DNA of 46,143 nucleotides from Phycisphaerales bacterium (GTDB taxonomy: Bacteria; Planctomycetota; Phycisphaerae; SM23-33), in contig DNAS01000190.1 of NCBI GenBank assembly GCA_003485185.1, positions 325 through 46,467 on the forward strand, given 5' to 3'. Shown here one piece after another: positions 26,432 through 33,175 of this stretch (positions are counted from its first letter, which is position 1; each line of letters begins with the position of its first letter). A program made the translations under genes and the position numbers. The notes beneath the pieces are model-generated. The model had not been told where the DNA came from and did no database searches. It saw only the letters and a program-made list of their open reading frames with translations.

Positions 26432-26459
26432 TTGACAGTCGCGGCAATTTCGTTGTACT
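26432..26459 (+). promoter_or_regulatory. Candidate promoter of the Gfo/Idh/MocA gene
   Basis: TTGACA (26432-26437) and TGTACT (26454-26459) are 16 nt apart. A start of transcription near 26466 would leave a leader of about 30 nt containing the AAGGAC ribosome-binding site. Confidence 0.5.
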
Positions 26460-26496
26460 GAGTATCGAGAGGGTTTTCGCATGAAAGGACAGAGAA

Positions 26497-27663
26497 ATGC
26501 GGCCTATTGGCATTGGCGTGATCGGATGCGGCGGAATGGGACGGACTATTGTCGCGGAACTTCTCAGGCAGAACGAAAGGCTGCAAGTGCGGGGCCTGTT
26601 TGACCCCGACAAGAGGTCCGTCAAGGCGGCATTAGATAGCTGCTGCCCCGGTGCCAAGGTGTATCGGGATTACCGGTCCCTTGTTGCGTCGTCTGACATC
26701 GACTGGGTGATGATCGCGTCATGGAACTGTTATCATCGCGAGCAGGCGATTGCCGCGTTTGAAGCGGGGAAGGATGTCTTTTGCCAAAAACCGCTTGCGA
26801 CGAATCTGGAAGATTGTCTTGCCATGTGCCGCGCCTGGAAGAAAAGCGGTCGGATGTTCAGCATTGGCTTCACGCTCCGGTATTCCCCCCATTACAGGAA
26901 GATAAAGGAACTGCTGGACGGGGGGACCATCGGGGACATCGTCAGCATGGAGTTCAACGAGACGCTGGATTTCAATCATGGCGGCTACATCATGGGGGAT
27001 TGGCGACGGCTGACAAAATACGCCGGTACGCACCTGCTTGAGAAATGCTGCCACGACATCGATCTGGCCAACTGGATGGTCGGAAGCGACGCCAGCCGGG
27101 TAGCGTCCTTCGGAGGCCTCGATTTCTTTGTGCCTCGGAACAGAAAGCATATCAAACGCCTTGGGAAGAACGAAAAGGGCCTGGAGGCGTATCGGACGTG
27201 GGGTGGGATGGTGAATGTGGACCCGTTCACGTCCCACAAGGACATCGTGGACAATCAAGTGGCGATCATCGAGTACGCCAACGGCGTCAGGGCCACGTTC
27301 CACACTAACTGCAACTCCGGTATACCGGAGCGTAGGATGTATATCGTGGGCACCGAGGGCGCGATCCGCGCTGATGTCATCGCGGGGACGATTGAAACGA
27401 GGCGGATCGGTTTTGGTACGAAGAGCGAAAAGGTGGATGTCGGCGTCAGTGGTGGGCATGGCGGTGGCGATGCGGTCCTGTGCAGGGAGCTCGCTGCATC
27501 CATGCTGGACCGCGTACCGCCGACGACAGGCCTCACGGACGGGCTTAAATCCGCAGCAGTGTGCTTTGCCCTAGACAAAGCCTTGGAAACGGGTCGAGTC
27601 GTCAGCCTGCAATCATACTGGCGGCGAGTGAAACGAGTGTTAGGTTCTGTCTTGCACCGTTGA
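26497..27663 (+). CDS. Gfo/Idh/MocA family oxidoreductase
   Basis: The 388-aa protein has the N-terminal Rossmann motif GVIGCGGMG (7-15) for NAD(P), a central QKP at 97-99 where most members have EKP, and EKCCHDIDLANW at 182-193, whose His186 and Asp189 fit the conserved HD region near the substrate. The C-terminal domain (about 125-330) is the usual mixed beta sheet. Such enzymes oxidise or reduce sugars, inositols or sugar acids in the cytoplasm. It is divergent from the LacI gene, with a candidate promoter and operator between them, which fits sugar catabolism co-regulated with the large minus-strand locus. The Gln in place of Glu is seen in some subfamilies and does not prove inactivity. 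The substrate is unknown. Confidence 0.92.
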   Translation: MRPIGIGVIGCGGMGRTIVAELLRQNERLQVRGLFDPDKRSVKAALDSCCPGAKVYRDYRSLVASSDIDWVMIASWNCYHREQAIAAFEAGKDVFCQKPLATNLEDCLAMCRAWKKSGRMFSIGFTLRYSPHYRKIKELLDGGTIGDIVSMEFNETLDFNHGGYIMGDWRRLTKYAGTHLLEKCCHDIDLANWMVGSDASRVASFGGLDFFVPRNRKHIKRLGKNEKGLEAYRTWGGMVNVDPFTSHKDIVDNQVAIIEYANGVRATFHTNCNSGIPERRMYIVGTEGAIRADVIAGTIETRRIGFGTKSEKVDVGVSGGHGGGDAVLCRELAASMLDRVPPTTGLTDGLKSAAVCFALDKALETGRVVSLQSYWRRVKRVLGSVLHR

Positions 27664-27668
27664 AAATC

Positions 27669-27758
27669 CTACACGGCACGTTTTAGGATCGTCAGGTCAT
27701 GCGTCAGAACGTCGTTGCGTCCACTGTCATACCCGGTGTCGGCCAGCAGCGGCTTAGG
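27669..27758 (-). pseudogene. Possible transposase C-terminal scrap
   Basis: The minus strand reads PKPLLADTGYDSGRNDVLTH and on to LTILKRAV, then a stop at 27669. LADTGYDSG resembles the second-aspartate region of IS4/IS5-type DDE transposases. Only about 29 codons exist and they butt directly against a TPR scrap on the other strand, so this is at most a relic. No terminal inverted repeats are visible. Confidence 0.3.
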
Positions 27759-28081
27759 CCGAGGCCGTCAAGCTCATCCATGACCACCATTTCGACAACG
27801 CGGAGAAGCGGCTCAAGGCCGCGCTGACCGCCGACCTGTTTTTCGGGCCGATCCACAACAACCTCGGCCTGGTCTACGAGGCCGCCGGGGAACCGGACGA
27901 GGCGATGGAGTCCCACGCGGAGGCCCTGGCCATGGAATCCGAATCGGCAAACGTCGCCGCCAACCGCGCACGGGTGTATGTGCGTAAGCCGGCTTGTGGA
28001 CGGCTTGACCACGTTCCGTCCAGAGCCCCCCCAATTCAGTCGTTTCGCAGGTCGCGCTGCGTGACTCCTTACGGCAAATAG
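27758..28081 (+). pseudogene. TPR-protein relic without start codon
   Basis: The plus frame from 27758 to the TAG at 28079-28081 reads AEAVKLIHDHHFDNAEKRLK, then FGPIHNNLGLVYEAAGEPDE and AMESHAEALAMESESANVAA. This is clear tetratricopeptide sequence of a kind common in planctomycetes, covering about two repeats. It follows directly on an in-frame TAG and has no start codon at a sensible place. After about 27975 the frame stops looking like TPR. It is a decayed fragment of a larger gene. Confidence 0.6.
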
Positions 28082-28185
28082 CCCGTAATATAACGGCGAT
28101 CGAGCGGGCCAAGGTGGACGAGGAACTGAGAAACGCGGGTATCGACGCTCAACCGTCACGGAAGGACGGACGCGCTCTGCGGTAA
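28009..28185 (+). pseudogene. Unidentified coding-like relic
   Basis: A second plus frame, offset from the TPR relic, runs open to TAA at 28183-28185 with protein-like composition (VVSQVALRDSLRQIARNITA, then IERAKVDEELRNAGIDAQPS). There is no start codon or ribosome-binding site. It could be the end of another broken gene or chance. Confidence 0.25.
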
Positions 28186-28543
28186 CCGCGTCAGGCTGAA
28201 TTCCTCGACGATCTGCCCCTGCCCATGAACGCCGAAGTTTTACACACCTGGCCGCCCCTAACGCAGCAGCAGCAGCCCCGCCCTCCAGCTACTGGCCCGG
28301 GCGGACCGTTTCAATCGTTTTGCCAAGGCGTGCCCCCGCAGGTATCGGCGGTGCGCCCTGGCCCATCCAGCCGTACCACGGTCCGCGGGGTGGTCCCGCG
28401 GCCAAGAACACGGCCGGCATGTACAACGAGCCGGCGGGGCCTTGGGGCCCTTCCGGCTCGTCGTTACAAAAGGTGAATCGGGGCGATTGGCGCTCGTTTG
28501 AACCGTGTGAAGCCATCGAGTCGTACATTGAGGTATTTTTACA
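28186..28543. other. Intergenic stretch with no recognisable gene
   Basis: The segment is GC-rich with Gly/Pro-rich readings in several frames (for example GGAPWPIQPYHGPRGGPAA on the plus strand from about 28345). None has a ribosome-binding site, known motif or consistent start. I see no terminator after the HNH gene here. Confidence 0.5.
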
Positions 28544-29299
28544 TCAGATGGAACCGCACCTTGTGCGAATCATCTCTTTGACTTCCTCAATCGTGTATGA
28601 AGGGGCTCGCAAGTGAAGAACTGCGTGACAATTCGGACAAACTGGCCGCAAGTCCCTAACCGGATCGACTTCGTATCGCTCTCCGATTTCCGATAGTGCT
28701 CGCAAATGGTGAACTTGGATGTAGTCCACAGCAGGATCGCCATAGCAGACGGCGAAGTTGAAGCCGCATATGCAACAGGACCGCCCGTAATGTTCCACAC
28801 ACTGTCGTCTTGCTTGGGGATTTCGCTCGAATACGTTCACCCGAATGCTTCGGACCGCGCCTTCGAAAACTGGGAGTTGATTGCCGATTTCCTCTGGCAA
28901 AGCTTGTTCCTGTGGCTGTACCCAGCCAAGTTGCTCCAAGGAGGCGGCGACTTCGGGATGCATCTGCCAAAGAAAGCCATTGTCTGTCACATACCCGACA
29001 GAAAAAATGGACCACCAGCGGTTTCTTTCCGATCCACTTCCATCATCAGGATCGAGCGCCAGGCTGTCACATAAGCGATGGGCAAAACGACCATAAACGG
29101 CATTGACTGCTGGGTGTCCGCCCTTCATCCTCGTCAGTTTGGCTAACTGCGTGGCTGTGACGGTCCGGACCGGTGCGGAGTATTGCTTGCGCAACAACCC
29201 GATTTCACTTTTAGTTGGGCTTATCGCCTGAAATGCATCCATGTATCGTCGAATCGTCGGTTTGTTCCTGAGTCGGTATTCCCGTTTGATCTTGGTCAT
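28544..29299 (-). CDS. McrA-like HNH endonuclease
   Basis: The 251-aa protein ends in an HNH nuclease domain of the McrA-like group: RNPQARRQCVEHYGRSCCIC with Cys175 and Cys178, DYIQVHHLRALSEIGERYEV with His197-His198, and RPVCPNCHAVLH with Cys221, Cys224, Asn223 and His225. The four cysteines should hold a structural zinc, and the His/Asn residues the catalytic metal. Residues 1-150 are a separate domain (KPTIRRYMDAFQAISPTKSE, GGHPAVNAVYGRFAHRL) that I do not recognise; in related nucleases such regions read DNA modification or sequence. No methyltransferase is adjacent, so it may be a modification-dependent restriction enzyme or a remnant of a defence island. The ribosome-binding site before the ATG at 29299 is weak. 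Codon GC is lower than in the genes to its right. Confidence 0.85.
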   Translation of the reverse strand: MTKIKREYRLRNKPTIRRYMDAFQAISPTKSEIGLLRKQYSAPVRTVTATQLAKLTRMKGGHPAVNAVYGRFAHRLCDSLALDPDDGSGSERNRWWSIFSVGYVTDNGFLWQMHPEVAASLEQLGWVQPQEQALPEEIGNQLPVFEGAVRSIRVNVFERNPQARRQCVEHYGRSCCICGFNFAVCYGDPAVDYIQVHHLRALSEIGERYEVDPVRDLRPVCPNCHAVLHLRAPSYTIEEVKEMIRTRCGSI

Positions 29300-29368
29300 T
29301 GCCGTGTTTCGCTCTGCGGTTTTCCAATCCCATCGTCCCTATGAAATGTTTGAACGCGATCAGGCTAA

Positions 29369-29496
29369 CCGAACAGCAAGAGAGGAGAAAGTAGAAAGGA
29401 GACCACAGGAGAGCGGTCATTGCGTAAGTTATTGAAAGAGCTTTGTTTATAACTTTGCTGCTATTTCTGCTCTCCTTTCCACTTCTCTCCTGCTCT
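29369..29496. repeat. Imperfect purine-rich inverted repeat upstream of HNH gene
   Basis: A purine tract at about 29374-29400 and a pyrimidine tract at about 29470-29496 are imperfect reverse complements; the best match is TAGAAAGGAGA against TGGAAAGGAGA. They enclose an AT-richer spacer. The element lies between the HNH gene and the tRNA terminator. It could be a degenerate mobile-element end or simply a shared composition. Confidence 0.3.
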
Positions 29497-29499
29497 AGT

Positions 29500-29531
29500 A
29501 AAAAAGCCCGTCCTACTGGACGGGCTTTTTT
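29500..29531 (-). terminator. Rho-independent terminator of tRNA-Pro
   Basis: The hairpin has 8-bp arms (GCCCGTCC and GGACGGGC) with a 4-nt loop, an A-run on one side and a T-run on the other. It begins 2 nt beyond the tRNA 3' end on the minus strand. Because A and T runs flank both sides it could act in both directions. Confidence 0.9.
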
Positions 29532-29533
29532 AC

Positions 29534-29609
29534 TCGGGGCGGAGGGATTTGAACCCTCGACCTCTTGACCCCCAGTCAAGCACGCTAAACCAAGCTGCGC
29601 CACGCCCCG
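29534..29609 (-). tRNA. tRNA-Pro (anticodon GGG)
   Basis: A 76-nt cloverleaf reads on the minus strand: acceptor CGGGGCG pairs with CGCCCCG, D-stem GCGC/GCGT, anticodon stem CTTGA/TCAAG with loop CTGGGGG (anticodon GGG, decoding CCC), T-stem GAGGG/CCCTC with loop TTCAAAT, and discriminator A. CCA is not encoded. A -10/-35 pair lies just upstream and a terminator just downstream, so it is transcribed alone. Confidence 0.95.
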
Positions 29610-29627
29610 AGCAGGTACAACGGGGGC

Positions 29628-29655
29628 ATTATAGACGATCAGGCGGCCGAGACAA
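29628..29655 (-). promoter_or_regulatory. Promoter of tRNA-Pro
   Basis: On the minus strand TTGTCT (29655-29650) and a perfect TATAAT (29633-29628) are 16 nt apart. The -10 ends 18 nt before the tRNA 5' end, giving a short leader. Confidence 0.75.
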
Positions 29656-29708
29656 GAGGAATGTGCGTTCCACGCTGCTTTCCCCGGCCGGCACGAGACG
29701 GTTTCGGG

Positions 29709-29745
29709 AAAAACCCAGCGGGGCCGCCCGAACAGGCGACCCCGC
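29709..29745 (-). terminator. Rho-independent terminator after PEP-CTERM pseudogene
   Basis: On the minus strand a GC-rich stem (GCGGGGTCGCC with GGGCGGCCCCGC, one G-U pair) is followed by TGGGTTTTT. It begins 28 nt after the stop of the broken PEP-CTERM gene and still looks functional. Confidence 0.8.
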
Positions 29746-29772
29746 GCCGGCATGGCCTCACCAGAGAGAGTG

Positions 29773-30217
29773 CTACTTATGCCTGCGCCTCAGCAGCGCC
29801 GCCGCGCCCAACGACAGCAGCGTCATCGTCGCCTCGCCGGCTTCGTTGACCTGCGAGAACATTGCGCCCCAGTGCGACCAGCCGTTGGTGGGGCTGCGCT
29901 GGTAGTCGTACATGCCGGCGATCTGCAGATTCTTGATGTCGCCTCATTGCATCGTGGTGAACGGCTCGACGTGCTCCATGCTGAGATCGTTGTGCTCGTA
30001 GATGGCGACATTGGTCGAATCGGGAATCGCGGCGGTCAGGTCCAGCGTGATCCGGTTCCACTCGCTGCCGAGGGTTTCGATCACGTTCACGCCCGTGATG
30101 CCCAGTGACGTCGGGGCAAAGATGCCGAACTTCCCGTTTCCGTCCGTCAGGAAGTAATCGATGGTGACATAGCCCAGGGCGCTAATGTATTCGGCGCAGC
30201 AGAAAGGCCGCAGCGAC
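29773..30217 (-). pseudogene. PEP-CTERM protein, 5'-truncated with in-frame stop
   Basis: A single minus frame reads EYISALGYVTIDYFLTDGNG, KFGIFAPTSLGITGVNVIET, EWNRITLDLTAAIPDSTNVA and IYEHND, reaches a TGA at 29946-29948, then continues in frame as GDIKNLQIAGMYDYQRSPTN and GWSHWGAMFSQVNEAGEATM, ending TLLSLGAAALLRRRHK at 29773. The end has the helix and basic tail of a PEP-CTERM signal, but the PEP itself has become EAGEA. There is no start codon or signal peptide: the 5' end is lost just downstream of priA. The frame is otherwise intact on both sides of the stop, so the decay is probably recent. A terminator follows. Confidence 0.7.
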
Positions 30218-30238
30218 AGTGATGGAGGGGATACGTAT

Positions 30239-32494
30239 TCACATCAGGGCGACGGGGTCCACGTCGGCGATGACTTCGGCGGGATTGTCGGTGAGTAGTT
30301 CGCCCATGGCCTCTCCGAGCGCCTGCTGCACCACGCCCGGGCGTTGCGTGACGATGAGGATCTGGAACCGCGCCTGGTCGCGGATTCGCAGCACGGCGGC
30401 CGGCTGCGGACCGACCAGGAGCGCCTGCCCAGGCGGAAGGAGCTTTCGCAGGCGCTCGGCCAGCAGTTCGGCCCCCTGCTCGACCTTTTCCAGGTCGCGG
30501 TGGCGGACGAGGAACCGCACCATCCGCGAGAACGGCGGCATGTTCGCCTGCTCGCGCAGGGGCAATTCGTGTGCGGCGAACCCGTCGTAATCGTGGCGCA
30601 GTGCGAACTGGATGGCCGGCTCCTCCTCGTGAAGCGTCTGGACGACGACCTTTCCGGGCAGCTCGGCGCGCCCCGCGCGCCCGGCCACCTGCACGATCAG
30701 CTGGAACGTGCGCTCCGACGCGCGGAAGTCGGGGATCGCCAGCGACGTGTCGGCCGACGCCACCCCCACCAGCGAGACGCGCGGGAAGTCCAGGCCCTTG
30801 GCGACCATCTGCGTGCCCAGCAGGATGTCCACCTCCCCGGCGCCGAAGGCGTTGAAGACCTTCTCGAACTGCGCGGGGCTGGTCATCGTGTCGCTGTCCA
30901 TGCGGGCGACCCGCGCGGCGGGGAATTTCCGCGCCAGCTCGTCCTCGATCCGCTGGATTCCGTACCCGAAATACACGATCTTGCCCCGGCACGCCGGACA
31001 GCGGTCCGGCAGCGCCGCCGTCGCCTGGCAGTAGTGGCACATCGCCACCTGCGTGGCCTGGTGGTAGACCATCGCCCGCGTGCAGCTCTCGCACGACATG
31101 AGCCAGTGGCACGACGGGCAGAAGACGTAGCTGGCGTAGCCGCGGCGGTTCATCAGGAGGATGATCTGCTCGCCGGCGTCGAGGGCGGCCGCCATCCGCC
31201 GCGTGAGCGTCGCGCCAATCAGCTCGATCCGCCCGCGCTCGATCTCCTGGCGGAGGTTGACGATCTCCAGGGCGGGCATGGGCAGTCCGCGCACGCGATG
31301 CGGAAGGCGCAGCAGCGCATAGCGCCCCGCGCGGGCGTTGTGCAGGCTTTCCAGCGACGGCGTGGCAGAGCCCAGCACCACCGGAACGTCGGACAGCGAC
31401 GCGCGCAGGATGGCCACGTCGCGCCCGTGGTAGCGCGGCGCGGTGTCCTGCTTGTACGTCGGCTCGTGCTCCTCGTCGACGACGATCAGCCCCAGCCGCC
31501 GGGCCGGCGCGAACACGGCGCTGCGCGGCCCGACCACCACCGCCGCGTGCCCGTCGCGAATCTGCTCGTAGTGGAACGCCCGCTGGGCGTCGGTCAGACC
31601 GCTGTGCAGGACGGCCACCCGCGGCAGGCGCTTCAGCAGGCGCTGGAGCGTCTGGGTGGCCAGGGCGATCTCGGGGACCAGGAGGATCGCCTGCCGCCCC
31701 GCGACGATCACCTCGCGGATCGCGCGGACGTAGATCTCGGTCTTTCCGCTGCCGGTCACCCCGTGCAGGAGCGTCACGGAAAAGCCGCCGCGGAGCTTTT
31801 GGGACAGGTCGGACAGGACGGTCTTCTGCTCGTCGTTCAGGTCGAAAGGGTCGCCCTCGGCGTGGTCCGACAGCGACTCCAGGCGGACGGGGCGCGTGTC
31901 GGTGCGGATCAGCCCCCGCGCCGCCAGGCGGCGCACCGTGTCGCGCGACGCGCCGCTGTGGTGCTGCAACTGCTCGAGCGTCAGGGGTTCCACGCCCTGC
32001 TTGCGGGCCTCGAGAAGCTCGTCCAGCACGCGGCGCTGGCGGCCACCCAGGCGGTCGGGCCAGGCGGCGGGCTCGGTCGAAAGGTACGCCACCGTCTCGG
32101 TGCGCGTCGCGTGGCGACCGACGGCCGACGGAACCATCGCCGCCAGCGTCATGCCCGGCGGGGTCATGTAGTACCGGCTGATCCACTGCCCCAGCTTCCA
32201 GAGCGGCTCGTCGAACGGCGTCTGCTGGTCCACGAGCTCGTCGATCGCCTTGAGCGCCACGCCGGGCGGCGCGGCGCGAACCGTCTCGACGACGAACGCC
32301 AGCGTCTTGCGGTTTCCCCGCCCGAACGGAACGCGGACGCGCTGCCCGACCTGGGGTTCGCCCAGTTCGTCCGGCCAGAGGTAATCGAACGTCCGCCAGA
32401 GGTTGCTGTTGACGGCAACGCCCACGACGCGCCCGGGCGAGGCCTGCGTCTCGGCCGGCGGCGATTCGACGGGTTCCCGGAACAATCCTTCCAT
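30239..32494 (-). CDS. priA: Primosomal protein N' (replication restart helicase PriA)
   Basis: The ATG at 32494 gives 751 aa (MEGLFREPVESPPAETQ); 76 further in-frame codons upstream overlap the divergent promoter region and are excluded. Residues about 20-110 form the PriA 3' DNA-binding domain. The helicase core has Walker A GVTGSGKT (245-252) and DEEH (340-343). Eight cysteines at 459, 462, 468, 471, 486, 489, 499 and 502 form the two zinc sites of PriA, and GDIQRIE-type sequence (YGIQRIEDELARKFP) follows. PriA reloads the replicative helicase at stalled forks in the cytoplasm. Length and domain order are normal. It is divergent from the receiver-protein gene. Confidence 0.96.
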   Translation of the reverse strand: MEGLFREPVESPPAETQASPGRVVGVAVNSNLWRTFDYLWPDELGEPQVGQRVRVPFGRGNRKTLAFVVETVRAAPPGVALKAIDELVDQQTPFDEPLWKLGQWISRYYMTPPGMTLAAMVPSAVGRHATRTETVAYLSTEPAAWPDRLGGRQRRVLDELLEARKQGVEPLTLEQLQHHSGASRDTVRRLAARGLIRTDTRPVRLESLSDHAEGDPFDLNDEQKTVLSDLSQKLRGGFSVTLLHGVTGSGKTEIYVRAIREVIVAGRQAILLVPEIALATQTLQRLLKRLPRVAVLHSGLTDAQRAFHYEQIRDGHAAVVVGPRSAVFAPARRLGLIVVDEEHEPTYKQDTAPRYHGRDVAILRASLSDVPVVLGSATPSLESLHNARAGRYALLRLPHRVRGLPMPALEIVNLRQEIERGRIELIGATLTRRMAAALDAGEQIILLMNRRGYASYVFCPSCHWLMSCESCTRAMVYHQATQVAMCHYCQATAALPDRCPACRGKIVYFGYGIQRIEDELARKFPAARVARMDSDTMTSPAQFEKVFNAFGAGEVDILLGTQMVAKGLDFPRVSLVGVASADTSLAIPDFRASERTFQLIVQVAGRAGRAELPGKVVVQTLHEEEPAIQFALRHDYDGFAAHELPLREQANMPPFSRMVRFLVRHRDLEKVEQGAELLAERLRKLLPPGQALLVGPQPAAVLRIRDQARFQILIVTQRPGVVQQALGEAMGELLTDNPAEVIADVDPVALM

Positions 32495-32562
32495 GCGCCT
32501 GATCCTACCGGCAGAAGGGCCCGGCGGGAAGCCCGCGCCCGGGAAACGCCCCCGCTGCCCTG

Positions 32563-32591
32563 TTGCGAATCGCGTCCGGCCGCGATACCCT
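32563..32591 (+). promoter_or_regulatory. Weak candidate promoter of the receiver-protein gene
   Basis: TTGCGA (32563-32568) and TACCCT (32586-32591) are 17 nt apart, about 50 nt upstream of the ATG at 32640. The -10 matches consensus at only three positions, so this is tentative. Confidence 0.3.
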
Positions 32592-32639
32592 AGGCGGGTA
32601 TTTTCCGCGGGCAGACCGCGTACCGAAGGAGCTGGAAAC

Positions 32640-33134
32640 ATGACGGAACCGCACGCCGACGCGCCCGAGCCCCTGACCGCAGAGCAGATTCGCAGCAGCA
32701 AGGTGCTCGTCGTGGACGACAACGCGCAGAACCTGGAGCTTCTGGTGGCCTATCTCGACCCGCTGGGCTGCCAGGTCGTCACCGCCATCGACGGTGTGGA
32801 CGCGCTGGAGAAGATTTCGCAGGACGTTCCGGACCTGATCCTGCTGGACATCATGATGCCGCGGATGAGCGGGTTTGAGGTGTGTCGCCAGATCAAGTCG
32901 GACCCGAAGACCCGCGACGTTCCGGTGCTCATGGTCACCGCGCTGAACGAGATGGGCGACATCGAGCGGGGCGTGGAGAGCGGGACGGACGATTTCATCA
33001 CCAAGCCGGTCAACCGCCTGGAGCTGCTGACGCGGGTCAAGAGCCTGCTGCGGGTCCGGCATCTCAAGGGCGAACTGGACCGCGCGCTGGCGTACCTGGA
33101 CGAGGTCGAGGACCGCGGGCAGCCCGCCCCATGA
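32640..33134 (+). CDS. Stand-alone response regulator receiver protein
   Basis: The ATG at 32640 has AAGGAG 8 nt upstream and gives 164 aa. Residues about 20-140 are a complete receiver (REC) domain: KVLVVDDNAQNLELLVAYL with the acidic pair, DLILLDIMMPRMSG with the phosphoacceptor Asp, a Thr in MVTAL and Lys in FITKPVN. The C-terminus (LLRVRHLKGELDRALAYLDE) is a short coiled-coil-like helix, with no DNA-binding or enzymatic output. Proteins of this design relay phosphate or act through protein contact, and resemble the REC units found before GGDEF or kinase domains. No kinase gene is nearby. It is upstream of the M16 peptidase gene by 41 bp and may be co-transcribed. Confidence 0.93.
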   Translation: MTEPHADAPEPLTAEQIRSSKVLVVDDNAQNLELLVAYLDPLGCQVVTAIDGVDALEKISQDVPDLILLDIMMPRMSGFEVCRQIKSDPKTRDVPVLMVTALNEMGDIERGVESGTDDFITKPVNRLELLTRVKSLLRVRHLKGELDRALAYLDEVEDRGQPAP

Positions 33135-33175
33135 ACCGGGCGCGTCGTCGCGGCGGAATTGCAGGAGGCAAGCGG

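Noticed and set aside
30344..32593. Long plus-strand open frame opposite priA (749 codons)
   Set aside because: The opposite strand encodes a full PriA with all motifs; this is a high-GC shadow.
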